64,000 nt of DNA. It comes from Thermofilum uzonense (GTDB lineage: Archaea; Thermoproteota; Thermoprotei; Thermofilales; Thermofilaceae). Both the position numbers and the translations under genes were made by a program. Location of the stretch: assembly GCF_000993805.1 (NCBI RefSeq), contig NZ_CP009961.1:396001-460000 (forward strand), given 5' to 3'. Under the pieces are notes generated by a model. It saw nothing but the letters and a program-made list of their open reading frames with translations, searched no databases and had not been told where the DNA came from. Below, piece after piece: positions 25,868-34,219 of the stretch. Within the stretch, counting starts at the first letter, position 1. Each line of letters starts with the position of its first letter.

Positions 25868-26240
25868 CCCTTACTCACCCCTCTCGGGGGCCCGGGTTCC
25901 TCGGCGTGGAGCCGCCAACCGTGGCCAGCGTCCACGCGTCACAGCGTAGCCCGGGCTCCTGTTGCCCGGGGCCCCAGTGAAGGGGCGCAGGCCTGTAGGC
26001 CCGGGCCCCTGAGGGGTGGGGTTGTTACCCGGGAACCCTGCCCCAGACCCCTCCCCTCCCCCCTGTATCACTGCCCCGTCATGCCTGGACGCCCCCTGCG
26101 TCTCGGCGCCCACGCGGCCCACCCGGGAGCCGCCCCCAGTGACAACCCCCCTCTTTACCCCCCACTCCCACCCATTCCAAACTCCGCGTGGGCTTAGCCG
26201 TCTTACACTTATTACTTTTCCAACACTGGTTCAACACGAT
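25868..26240. other. GC-rich, hairpin-rich island upstream of tnpB
   Basis: No convincing gene. Bases 25880-26156 are far richer in G+C than the neighbours (44 of 60 bases in 25981-26040 by count) and contain six CCCGGG sites. Potential long pairings include GGGGCCCGGG near 25886 with CCCGGGCCCC near 26000, and GCGTGGA near 25904 with TCCACGC near 25931. In thermophiles of moderate GC such islands often mark structured RNA. I could not match it to SRP RNA, RNase P RNA, rRNA or tRNA. It may be the left part of the TnpB element. The last 80 bp, to 26240, are ordinary. Confidence 0.5.
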
Positions 26241-26690
26241 TCACCTGCGGGAGGGGTGTATTTTCTTTTCCCATTCGAGAGAAGACAAGTGGTAGTTTAT
26301 AGAGTCCACGAGGGTCAGCGGGATCACGTAGAAAAACGCCACTATTGAGATAAAGGTGGAAAAATCAACCTCGATATTTAATCCTTGAAGCGTTAAACGA
26401 GTCACCGAGCCTCCCATCGCTAATTGGAGTATGTAAACGTTCAAAACCCTGCCAAGAAGCCTTATTAGGATACTTAGGGGTTGATCATGTAGAGCGGCTG
26501 AAAACCCCCCGATAAATGCGGCAAGAACTATGAGTAGCAGAAGTAAGGGTAAGTTTTGCTCAATTCTTCCTCCCATGAAGGGTATAAAGGGTGAGAATAT
26601 GAGGGCTAACCCGGCCCAGAGAAGTGCTGAGAATGCTCCCACTAATGCTCCAGCGACGCCCAGCAAGAACCTCAAAAACCTACCACTCAT
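26241..26690 (-). CDS. Small multi-spanning membrane protein, third of three
   Basis: A 149-residue protein with three to four hydrophobic segments (about 6-35, 47-67 and 110-132) and a basic C-terminus. No family recognised. It starts 1 bp after the stop codon of the preceding membrane-protein gene, so the three genes 27385 to 26241 form one tight operon. Gly/Ala/Leu-rich helices suggest a structural or assembly role in the membrane, but nothing in the sequence points to a reaction. Confidence 0.65.
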   Translation of the reverse strand: MSGRFLRFLLGVAGALVGAFSALLWAGLALIFSPFIPFMGGRIEQNLPLLLLLIVLAAFIGGFSAALHDQPLSILIRLLGRVLNVYILQLAMGGSVTRLTLQGLNIEVDFSTFISIVAFFYVIPLTLVDSINYHLSSLEWEKKIHPSRR

Positions 26691-26691
26691 A

Positions 26692-27123
26692 CTAGAACCC
26701 CACGCCTCCCGTAAAATTGTATGAGATTTTAAACCTGTATATACCGGCTAGGGAGCCTGAAAAAGTGAACTCGATACGGGATGTAGTGCTGTCCAACTCC
26801 AGCACTGCACGTATACTGTCACCGGGATTAAGGATCTTCCCCTCCCTGGTAACAGGCACACATGTGAGACAATAGGGCTTAATGCTTAAGCTGTATTCAT
26901 GGATGGGGATAGGGCCAGTGTAGGTAAATGTTATTTCAATCTGAGTCTTTCCTGATGGCTTTACTCCCAGGACAGTATAGCTAAATAATACTATTCGTCC
27001 CCCTCCCCTGAGATGGTTTAATAGTAATACCAGTGGGGATAGAGTGTATACTATGGCGAAAAAAGAAATGACCAGTGCTAAGAGTTTAAGCCACATACTC
27101 GCTTCGTCCCGTTGAGAGGCCAT
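26692..27123 (-). CDS. Membrane-anchored extracellular beta-rich protein
   Basis: A 143-residue protein with one N-terminal helix (about 11-35) followed by an apparently extracellular beta-rich domain ending YNFTGGVGF. Two cysteines in PYCLTCVP could form a disulfide or bind metal. The domain looks like an immunoglobulin-type beta-sandwich (inferred from alternating polar and hydrophobic residues only). It overlaps the upstream gene by 38 bp, with a second possible ATG ten codons in, and sits directly before the third gene of the operon. No family recognised. Confidence 0.65.
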   Translation of the reverse strand: MASQRDEASMWLKLLALVISFFAIVYTLSPLVLLLNHLRGGGRIVLFSYTVLGVKPSGKTQIEITFTYTGPIPIHEYSLSIKPYCLTCVPVTREGKILNPGDSIRAVLELDSTTSRIEFTFSGSLAGIYRFKISYNFTGGVGF

Positions 27124-27385
27124 GTTTTAAGAGCTGGACGCCCGCGGCAAGGGCAACAGAGAGAAAGGCTATTTTTCCGAGCAGGTAGAGTCCTTCAGTG
27201 GCAAGCGTTCCTATCCCTTGAGTTAAGTCGGTAAGAGGGGGTACTCGCTGGTAAGTAAGAGCGGAGTATAATGCAACCAGGAAAACTATGATAACCATTA
27301 ATAATCCGGTAAGGAAGCTAATCAAAGGCATGTTTTGCTTTAGAGAAGAAGCATGCGACGCCATATACTTCTTTTTATTAAACAA
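27086..27385 (-). CDS. Small two-helix membrane protein, first of three
   Basis: A 99-residue protein with two predicted membrane helices (about 20-45 and 68-86) separated by a polar loop. No family recognised. It is the first gene of the three-gene operon and is divergent from the anion permease gene; the start at 27385 or the internal ATG at MASHASS (residue 8) are both possible. Proximity to the permease could mean co-regulation, which is inference. Confidence 0.55.
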   Translation of the reverse strand: MFNKKKYMASHASSLKQNMPLISFLTGLLMVIIVFLVALYSALTYQRVPPLTDLTQGIGTLATEGLYLLGKIAFLSVALAAGVQLLKHGLSTGRSEYVA

Positions 27386-27436
27386 TCTTAATAAATTTTG
27401 CTAGAGGCAAGTAAGTTTTTTTGTTTTGTGTCCAAA

Positions 27437-28726
27437 ATGGCTAACGGGTCTACCATCATGGGTGTGTCTCATCTACTAGGATTCATAATATTATCCTTCC
27501 TCCTGGGAGCCATGATAGCCAGGAGTAGAAAACCAACCATTCCCATATGGAGCATAATGGCTTTCACCTCTTTTCTAACAATCGCTTTCGGGCTCGTAAG
27601 GCTGGACGAGGTCGGGTCAATAATCGACTGGAACGTAGTCCTCTTCCTAGTAGGCATGTTCAGCATTGTAGGCCTGGCGGAGTCCTCAGGCCTCTTCAAC
27701 CTTATGGGTTTCTGGTTCATAAATCACTTTGAATCTCGTTACCATCTAATCCTGGCCTCATCAATCTTCTTCGGCCTTCTCGCCGCGATATCCATGAATG
27801 ATACCGTTGCCTTTATGGGTCCGCCTTTAGCTTACACGGTTTCAAGGGCGCTTGACATAGATCCCCGGGTTATGTTTCTTCTCCTAGCCTTCTCCCTAAC
27901 AATAGGCTCAGTTACAACCCCTATAGGAAACCCTCAGAATGTGTTAATTGTTGAGGAGTCGGGTATCACAGCCCCCTTCTACGAATTCTTCCGTATGCTC
28001 TTTGTACCAACACTCATCAACCTGGTCATAACTCCCATGATACTCGTGAAGCTCTTTGGGGTTGAGGAGAAGAGGAAGAGCCTAATCCTGATTCCAGGAG
28101 AATCAATCACTAATAAGAGGGATGCCGCTCTAGGAGCACTCGGCCTGGTATCAACGGTGTTAATCCTTATAGCGAACGATCTTATGCAGCTTCTAGGTCT
28201 TCCTTACGTCGAGAAAAGAGGACTTATACCCTTCTTCATAGCTGCTGCGCTATACATTGTATCTAGTAATCCAAGAGAACTTCTAGGCAAGGTAGACTGG
28301 GGGACAATAATATTCTTCATATCGATGTTTATCACCATGCAAGGCGTCTGGAGGAGTGGGGTATTCACCCCCCTCCTAAGCATGATGATGCCGCACAGAA
28401 TGGAAGGTCCTCAAGCCTTAGCCTCCATTACGTTCTCCTCTCTCCTCATAAGTCAGGTTATTAGCAACGTGCCCTTCGCAAGCTTCTTTACTATATACAT
28501 GAAGAGCCTCGGCTATACGAGACACGACGAATTATACTGGATCGCTTTAGCTTTCTCCTCAACCATCGCGGGGAACCTTACACCCCTGGGTGCAGCCTCC
28601 AACATAATAATTCTCGAATACCTTGAATCAAGAATGAACACGACCATAATTTTAAAAGACTTTCTAAAAGCGGGCTTGATAGTCACAGCGGTGAACACGG
28701 CGCTTCTTTATAATGATATAGGATGA
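27437..28726 (+). CDS. ArsB/NhaD-type (ion transporter superfamily) anion permease
   Basis: A permease of about 430 residues with 10-12 hydrophobic segments. Two inverted halves each carry the family's re-entrant motif: SMNDTVAFMGPPLAY with TTPIGNPQNVL in the first half, and VISNVPFASFF with GNLTPLGAASNIIILE in the second. This is the ArsB/CitM/NhaD fold that exchanges arsenite, sodium or dicarboxylates; the substrate is not decidable here. The ATG at 27437 is chosen because an AT-rich box (TTAATAAATTTT, 27388-27399) lies about 40 bp upstream, in the position where the outermost TTG would start. Confidence 0.85.
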   Translation: MANGSTIMGVSHLLGFIILSFLLGAMIARSRKPTIPIWSIMAFTSFLTIAFGLVRLDEVGSIIDWNVVLFLVGMFSIVGLAESSGLFNLMGFWFINHFESRYHLILASSIFFGLLAAISMNDTVAFMGPPLAYTVSRALDIDPRVMFLLLAFSLTIGSVTTPIGNPQNVLIVEESGITAPFYEFFRMLFVPTLINLVITPMILVKLFGVEEKRKSLILIPGESITNKRDAALGALGLVSTVLILIANDLMQLLGLPYVEKRGLIPFFIAAALYIVSSNPRELLGKVDWGTIIFFISMFITMQGVWRSGVFTPLLSMMMPHRMEGPQALASITFSSLLISQVISNVPFASFFTIYMKSLGYTRHDELYWIALAFSSTIAGNLTPLGAASNIIILEYLESRMNTTIILKDFLKAGLIVTAVNTALLYNDIG

Positions 28727-28799
28727 CCAATGAAGAAAGTAACCCGACTTCAAAAGGTAAATCAAGCTTCAAAAATTCAGATCCAAAGATGAACTCGTT

Positions 28800-29729
28800 A
28801 TGGTGAAATCCAGGCATCGCGTGAAGCAGAGTTTTGGCTCAAATACTAAGGGAGGTGAGCTGGTAAACAAACGTTTTATAACGCCCACCGGAGCAAAGGT
28901 TCCAGTTATGCTTAGCCTAACTATGACACAGGTCGCGTTGACTTTAATTAGCGGCTTTATCGTGAGCTTCTCTCTAGCTCTAATTGGAGGCGGGGGCTCC
29001 TTACTTGCAATACCCTTGCTGCTCTACTTTGTAGGCCTCGCTTATGATCCTCGCTACACAATAGACTATATCAGCCATATAGCGATTGGAACAACGGCCA
29101 TGGCAGTAGGGCTTAACGCCTACATTAACGCCTTTATACACTGGAGAAGAGGAAACGTACGTCTCAAGGAGGGTGCGACCTTTACTCTGCTAGGGGCAAC
29201 GGGTAGCTATCTGGGGGCACGGGTAGGGCTTGCAGTACACGGGGCATCTTTAATCTTTATGCTAGGCTTAGCTATGATCGCAATGGCGTTCTATGTTCTG
29301 CGAGGCAGCGAGCCCGATGAGGAAAAAGACTTTTCCATAAGCAGGACAAGGCATAGCTGGCTTAGACTTTTCCTTTCAAGCACAGCTGTAGGGTTTGCCT
29401 CGGGCTTCTTCGGCATAGGTGGAGGATTCCTTGTCGTCCCGACGCTGCTATTTAGCACGAGGATGGATATTCTCAGAGCTATAGGAACATCCCTTATAGC
29501 TGTCGGAACCTTCGGCCTCATTACCGCGGCCACATATCTGGTTCACGCCGGCCTCGTAGACCCCCTCCTGAGCACGCTCTACCTGCTGGGAGGACTAGCT
29601 GGAGGATGGATCGGCTCCAAGGTGGCTTCAAGCATGCCGAGGAGAACCCTGAGGAGGATTTTCGCCGTAGTGATGATCGCTGTAGCGCTATATCTAATTT
29701 ATATAAACTATTCTTCTGTCCTCCCGTAG
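28800..29729 (+). CDS. TauE/SafE-family sulfite/organosulfonate exporter
   Basis: A 309-residue TSUP-family membrane protein with about eight helices in two repeats. Each repeat has a glycine-rich start: FSLALIGGGGSLLAIPLLLY in the first and GFFGIGGGFLVVPTLL in the second. Members move sulfite, sulfoacetate or other sulfur anions across the membrane. With a sulfur-transfer operon in the same window, a sulfur-anion substrate is plausible but not shown. It lies 73 bp downstream of the anion permease on the same strand. The first 35 or so residues are a polar extension, so a later start is possible. Confidence 0.88.
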   Translation: MVKSRHRVKQSFGSNTKGGELVNKRFITPTGAKVPVMLSLTMTQVALTLISGFIVSFSLALIGGGGSLLAIPLLLYFVGLAYDPRYTIDYISHIAIGTTAMAVGLNAYINAFIHWRRGNVRLKEGATFTLLGATGSYLGARVGLAVHGASLIFMLGLAMIAMAFYVLRGSEPDEEKDFSISRTRHSWLRLFLSSTAVGFASGFFGIGGGFLVVPTLLFSTRMDILRAIGTSLIAVGTFGLITAATYLVHAGLVDPLLSTLYLLGGLAGGWIGSKVASSMPRRTLRRIFAVVMIAVALYLIYINYSSVLP

Positions 29730-29824
29730 CATCCTGATCAGGCTCTTGAAACCAGTTTAACTATTTTCTCGTGGCACGTCATCTTAGAACTCTAGTTTTT
29801 CCAAAGGTCTGAGTATGGGAGACA

Positions 29825-31111
29825 TTACCTCCCTGAAATGAGTGGAGTAGCACCAATCCCTTCAACTGATGCTTTTTGAGTACTTTGCACCTGCTGGACT
29901 CTTGACTGCTGGGTCGAGTACAGTATAGGATCGACATATGCGGGAATACAGTCAAATACCGCTATGAAGTACACCTCGTCCACATAGAGCCAGCTCCTAT
30001 AATACTGATCGCTGTAGGTGTGCAGAAGGAATGTCAGCGTGGCGGTGCTCCCGGCTAGCCCGCTGAATATCGTACTGTTCCTCTGCCACCCAGTGTCCTT
30101 AAACGCGCCATAATTGTCTCCAGGGTTGGGGTTGTACCGCTGCTTGAAGTAGTATGTGGTGGCACCCTTCGAGAGAACAAGGTTTATGTAGTCGTAGTTA
30201 GCGCTGTCCCAGGTCAAGAACCTCCACCAGAAGGTCACGTTGACAAATCGAACCTCGACGCCATCTATAGAGCTCGGCACGTTTACGGCTGTCTGAAGGT
30301 AGTCGTCCCTAGCAGGAACAGGCTCGCATGCGACCTGGTTTCTGAAACCTATCCATGCGAGCCAGCTACCAGCAACAGGTCTGGTGGTATCCGTTATTGT
30401 CTGAGGCACAGGAAAAACGTCGGCCCAGCACGTTTCAGTAACTTTTACGTCTTTTATTTTTTGCTCCGCATATGCGTAGTTTGTGTACTGCCATCCCGTT
30501 AGTGTTCCGGATTCGAAGCCATTATAGAATATTACAACGCGTGGTGGACTTGAGGGGGTCTTGAAGATCCACACAATTTTCTGGCTAACACGCGCATTAC
30601 TATAGTTGTACAAGAGCCACGTCTCGAGCCTGGCAACTTCTACGCCCAGGGGTGCGCCTGAACCTATGAGCACGCGTAAACCGGCAGAAGAGGGGAGACT
30701 AACGGGCGGCCCAGAGCTCTGGCTAATACTGCCACTGGTCACTCTGACCTGAAGGACTCCGGCGATGCTGATGTCCGTTGAGAGCTGAGAGAGGTAGGGA
30801 CCTGAGATTGATACCGCTTTCAGGATTGCTGGAACAGTATTAGTGGAGGATAGAATGAGTACCGGGTTAAATGTCGTCCAGTGGCACCTTGGAACAATAA
30901 CTTCTACATAAGTAACGTTGTATCCATCCTCAACTCTGTAGTAGACTGAAGCATTCTTAACCCCATAGCTAGGATTCCCAAGATCAGTCCCAGCCAGCTT
31001 CTTTACCGGCGGGGTACTTCCTAATATGTTCCATGCTGTGATATTCCAGAAAACGATGGCCCCGCTGGTGAAGACGGCTAACATTAAGCCCAGCAAAACA
31101 TATGTGATCAT
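29825..31111 (-). CDS. Large exported protein sharing the pilin N-terminal motif
   Basis: A membrane-inserted or secreted protein of about 428 residues. From the ATG at 31111, which has an AGGAG site 4 nt upstream, residues 1-21 form a hydrophobic helix. The next stretch, NIT-x-W (23-27) to PP-x2-K-x-AG-x-D-x-G (34-45), is nearly the same as in the small pilin gene 1.5 kb upstream. The body is beta-rich and aromatic, with a lectin- or jelly-roll-like central part containing a TGWQYTN segment. I suggest a minor or tip component of the same fibre (inference). Its start region overlaps the stop codon of the upstream gene. Confidence 0.6.
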   Translation of the reverse strand: MITYVLLGLMLAVFTSGAIVFWNITAWNILGSTPPVKKLAGTDLGNPSYGVKNASVYYRVEDGYNVTYVEVIVPRCHWTTFNPVLILSSTNTVPAILKAVSISGPYLSQLSTDISIAGVLQVRVTSGSISQSSGPPVSLPSSAGLRVLIGSGAPLGVEVARLETWLLYNYSNARVSQKIVWIFKTPSSPPRVVIFYNGFESGTLTGWQYTNYAYAEQKIKDVKVTETCWADVFPVPQTITDTTRPVAGSWLAWIGFRNQVACEPVPARDDYLQTAVNVPSSIDGVEVRFVNVTFWWRFLTWDSANYDYINLVLSKGATTYYFKQRYNPNPGDNYGAFKDTGWQRNSTIFSGLAGSTATLTFLLHTYSDQYYRSWLYVDEVYFIAVFDCIPAYVDPILYSTQQSRVQQVQSTQKASVEGIGATPLISGR

Positions 31112-31139
31112 TTTTCTCCTATTTGTCTTTACGACCAAA

Positions 31140-32525
31140 CTAGACACCCGGGAAGCTTGAAATTCTGACCCTGAACATCTTAACCTCACCTAGGGCTGTC
31201 CAGTTGAATAATAGTGTGAAGTGGCCGTAACGCGCTCCGGGCGTCCAGTAGTTCTCGCACAGCCTGACACCCCATGCTTCAAGTCTAGCCGGGAGGGTGT
31301 TACACGTGGTGCCGCATATGAAGCGGATGGATGCGTTGCCTCGGATAAGGGGCAAGTCCCACTCAAGTATGATGCCTCTATATGTGACCGAGGGCCATAC
31401 CTCAACGCTCACCGAGTTCAACCCTAGTCCCCAGAAAGCCAGGAAGGCCTCCGAAGTGTACTCTGAGAGGCCGCTGGTGTTGAAAGCGGCAAGTGCACGC
31501 ACGGGGCCCACAGCTACTAGGCGCCACTTCCCCGGGTCGCTGTAGTACGTCTTGTGCTGCTGGTAGGTGTAGGCTATTCTACCGGAGAGGTTGACGTATG
31601 TGCCTGGAGCCGTGAAGCCAGACTCTTCCAGCTGTACGCGGAAGCCTTTAGCCTCGAATATATTATCGCTGTAGCTGAGGCCCGGGTTAAAGCTCTCCCG
31701 CATCTTGCCTCCAGTATATATGTCGATCCTGGAGTCGTTGCTCACGTGCGCGGCGAAGACGAGCCTGTCGTACTCTCTGATCGTCTCATTCCTTAGACCT
31801 TTAGGCCTGACAACCCCGTCGGAATCCCTTTCCCAGGCCTCGACCTGGAAGGGTAAGAGAAAGCTCATGTTTTCCTTAACGTAAACTACTGCTATAGAGT
31901 CGGAACGCATGTCCTGCAAAGGCGGGATTCTCCCCACACGGAGACCGTTTGCGTACACATCCCCGGAGCCTAGGATCTCGAAAAGCACAACCCCCTCCCG
32001 AGAAGTGACAGGTGTTAAAGATATCCTCCTAGGGAAGCCATTGTCCCACCAGTCGGTCTCCGCCACCGTTATCTTTATGGCTTGTTCCGTGGCCGCAGGG
32101 TAGCGTGGATCCCAGATCCTCATCACGAGCTGTGGGGGAGAAGGTGGTAAAACACATATAGTCAAACCCATAGACTCGCCGGGCCCCAGCTCAAGCTGCT
32201 TGGCAACAGCTACGCCTTTTCCAAGGATGAGAGCGCTTTTGTTGCCGGCCCTAGCCTCGAAGTATTCAGGTGCGCCCTCAAGGCTGAAGTTAAGCATGTA
32301 GGATAAACCAGCATTACCCTGATTTGACACCTGGATTACGTTGCTGTAGCAGAACGTTCTCGCGCGCGAGGCATACAGTGTGAGAGAAGAGGGCTGCACG
32401 ACTATATCCTTGATCTTTCCCGCTACGACAGCCTGGAGGCCTAGGGGGGAATATATAACCATGAGTAGCGCGACTATGAGTGCAATCACTGAGAAAGATA
32501 TGTAGAGGCTTCTACGGCTAGGCAC
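31140..32525 (-). CDS. Large membrane-anchored extracellular protein, pilus locus
   Basis: A 461-residue protein with one N-terminal helix (about 8-30) and an otherwise extracellular beta-rich chain. Residues 40-150 look like an Ig-like sandwich with QVSNQGNAGLSYMLNFSLEG and LGPGESMGLTICVLPP, typical of conserved repeats in archaeal surface proteins. Several N-glycosylation sequons (for example NMSF, NYTW-type) are present. No enzyme motif is visible. GTG start with a GGTGGGG ribosome site. It lies between the pilin and the second exported protein on the same strand, so an anchor or assembly role in the same appendage is likely (inference). Confidence 0.6.
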   Translation of the reverse strand: MPSRRSLYISFSVIALIVALLMVIYSPLGLQAVVAGKIKDIVVQPSSLTLYASRARTFCYSNVIQVSNQGNAGLSYMLNFSLEGAPEYFEARAGNKSALILGKGVAVAKQLELGPGESMGLTICVLPPSPPQLVMRIWDPRYPAATEQAIKITVAETDWWDNGFPRRISLTPVTSREGVVLFEILGSGDVYANGLRVGRIPPLQDMRSDSIAVVYVKENMSFLLPFQVEAWERDSDGVVRPKGLRNETIREYDRLVFAAHVSNDSRIDIYTGGKMRESFNPGLSYSDNIFEAKGFRVQLEESGFTAPGTYVNLSGRIAYTYQQHKTYYSDPGKWRLVAVGPVRALAAFNTSGLSEYTSEAFLAFWGLGLNSVSVEVWPSVTYRGIILEWDLPLIRGNASIRFICGTTCNTLPARLEAWGVRLCENYWTPGARYGHFTLLFNWTALGEVKMFRVRISSFPGV

Positions 32526-32580
32526 GTATCCCCACCTGGTAAGAGGAAAATTATAGAGAAAAAACTATTCTTTTTTATTT

Positions 32581-33117
32581 TTACCCTGTTGAGACCACGT
32601 CTACCTCTATACTTATGAGTTCCGTGCCGGTGGGTGCGTTGGGCTTAACCAGTACTTCGGCAGGGACGCTTACGCAGCTGCTAGGCCCGACTGTCGCTGT
32701 AGCTGTGCCGGTAGCAACGCTTGAAGTTATCGTGATGGGGCCACTAGAGCCAAGCCATAGCTTCAAATACTGCACGTAGGTCCAGTCCCCGCTGAGCACC
32801 TGTTTATAGACAAGCTGTACAGTGTACGACTTACTAGCGTCCTTGTTACATATCTTAAGAACTTCATCATAGCGGGTAGGGTCTCCAGTGAATCCCGTCA
32901 GTGTGATTACTGTACGGTTAGTCCCATCACTGGCAGAGGAGGTTGTAACGGTAACAAGTGTCCCAGTATCAGCGCCAGCGACCTTGACGATGGGAGGATA
33001 TTGTGCCTTGATGTGCCACTCAGTTATGTTTGTAAGTGTGACTGCAGCGGCGGCGAATGCTGTGATTGCTAGTAATGCTAGCAGTAGGGCTGTGCTTGTT
33101 TTACGCGCTGTTGCCAT
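32581..33117 (-). CDS. Candidate major pilin / TasA-AbpA-like fibre subunit
   Basis: A 178-residue protein with a 25-residue signal-like helix (A/L-rich) followed by the motif NITEWHI at 30-36 and PPIVKVAGADTG at 41-52, then a Thr/Val/Ser-rich beta domain. Size, signal, and Thr-rich beta composition resemble the donor-strand archaeal bundling pilus subunits of Pyrobaculum and bacterial TasA; the resemblance is by pattern, not alignment. A strong GGTGA site 8 nt before the ATG and a good TATA box suggest high expression, as for a major subunit. Two exported proteins follow on the same strand, and a membrane HTH regulator is encoded just upstream. Confidence 0.6.
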   Translation of the reverse strand: MATARKTSTALLLALLAITAFAAAAVTLTNITEWHIKAQYPPIVKVAGADTGTLVTVTTSSASDGTNRTVITLTGFTGDPTRYDEVLKICNKDASKSYTVQLVYKQVLSGDWTYVQYLKLWLGSSGPITITSSVATGTATATVGPSSCVSVPAEVLVKPNAPTGTELISIEVDVVSTG

Positions 33118-33124
33118 TGCTTAT

Positions 33125-33168
33125 TCACCTTTTCAGCTATTTTGGAAGGGTTAGGATATTTAAATTTT
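33125..33168 (-). promoter_or_regulatory. Promoter and strong ribosome site of the pilin gene
   Basis: On the minus strand, AAATTTAAATATCC (about 33168-33155) is a TATA candidate and GGTGA at 33129-33125 sits 8 nt before the ATG. This is one of the few genes here with both a leader and a full Shine-Dalgarno match. Confidence 0.5.
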
Positions 33169-33230
33169 TTAGTTAGATGTTATAGGTAGAGGGTAGGGAA
33201 AGATTACCCTTTTTTTTTATTTTAAACTCT

Positions 33231-34103
33231 TTAACTGGAGGTTTTTCTTCCATTTTCTCTTGTAACGATCAACTGAACCTCATTATATGGGATGAGTCCC
33301 CTCTGGGCCAAGAACTCGAATCGAGGCTTAGCTTTTCTCAAGGCCTCTGCATTAATGCTTGTCCTGAGCTCCCTTGTAACGAAGTTCGAAAGCCACACCT
33401 CTAACGGTGTGCCCCTGTAGTAATAGCAAGAATACTTTCCGATCCTTACACGCTCCACGAAGCCTAGCCTCTCCAATATGCTCAGGTGCCACTGGACCTC
33501 TCCGAAGCTTATGCTAGTCTCTCTCGAGATTCTCCTGGTTGTTACGCCGGGATTAGCTTTAACGTACTCGAGGATTGTTACGCGTTTAGGGCTTCTCGAA
33601 ACGTCTTCATAACGCGATACGTAATAAGAGACGGGTAATGAGAGAGCCGTGAAAAGCTTCTCCCGTCCCCCCTCAGTCATCGTCAGGTATGATGCTGCAG
33701 CCACGGAAGCGACAGCCGCTATGAGAGCTACAGGGGGCTGTGGCTGAACACTTGGAATCTCCTCCACTTCAAGCACCACTTCAGCTTTAAGTGGCTCTAG
33801 GCTGGGGTTTTGCACAGTAAAATAGACGCACCCATCTTTAACCTCGACGGAGCCTGTAGACGCTTGTTTCTTAACCACATTAGCTTCGCTCAAACATGCC
33901 AGCCTTTCACTTGATAAACCGGTCAGAGGGGGTATTACTAGTGTCAGTGTATAAGAGGTGATTTTTCCGGTGGTAGTCCTCTCGACTAGGACTCCGGGAC
34001 GAGTTACGAGAAGCAAGGGGGCGGAATAGGCATAGGATGAATATACACATACGACTAGGGTAGTTAAGAGGAAAGCGTGGAGCCTGAGATACTCTTTCTT
34101 CAT
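33231..34103 (-). CDS. Membrane-spanning winged-helix transcription regulator
   Basis: A protein of about 290 residues with an N-terminal signal or anchor helix, an extracellular beta domain (about 30-120), a second helix near 125-145 (VALIAAVASVAAASYL), and a cytoplasmic winged helix near 175-240 (RVTILEYVKANPGVTTRRIS, then HLSILERLGFVERVRIG). This layout lets an outside signal control DNA binding in one chain. The start at the ATG at 34103, about 30 bp after AAAGTATAAAAAGC, is preferred over GTG 34118. It lies 113 bp upstream of the pilin gene on the same strand and is its likely regulator (inference). Confidence 0.7.
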   Translation of the reverse strand: MKKEYLRLHAFLLTTLVVCVYSSYAYSAPLLLVTRPGVLVERTTTGKITSYTLTLVIPPLTGLSSERLACLSEANVVKKQASTGSVEVKDGCVYFTVQNPSLEPLKAEVVLEVEEIPSVQPQPPVALIAAVASVAAASYLTMTEGGREKLFTALSLPVSYYVSRYEDVSRSPKRVTILEYVKANPGVTTRRISRETSISFGEVQWHLSILERLGFVERVRIGKYSCYYYRGTPLEVWLSNFVTRELRTSINAEALRKAKPRFEFLAQRGLIPYNEVQLIVTRENGRKTSS

Positions 34104-34219
34104 CTTCCTGACTCTCACAGGGACACATGCTTTTTATACTTTATGCTTTCATTTTCGAATTTTTGAATCTAAAAATTTCTTTAGAGATACGAAATACAAT
34201 TTTTGAAGCTTCTAAAGAT

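Noticed and set aside
25871-26122. An 83-codon frame on the minus strand in the GC-rich island
   Set aside because: Composition is Gly, Pro and Arg dominated, as any open frame in GC-rich DNA would be, and it has no recognisable fold. The RNA-like structure is the better explanation.
25880-26156. SRP RNA, RNase P RNA or rRNA fragment
   Set aside because: The conserved SRP helix 8 GGAAG/AGCA motif, the RNase P conserved core and rRNA landmarks are not found on either strand.
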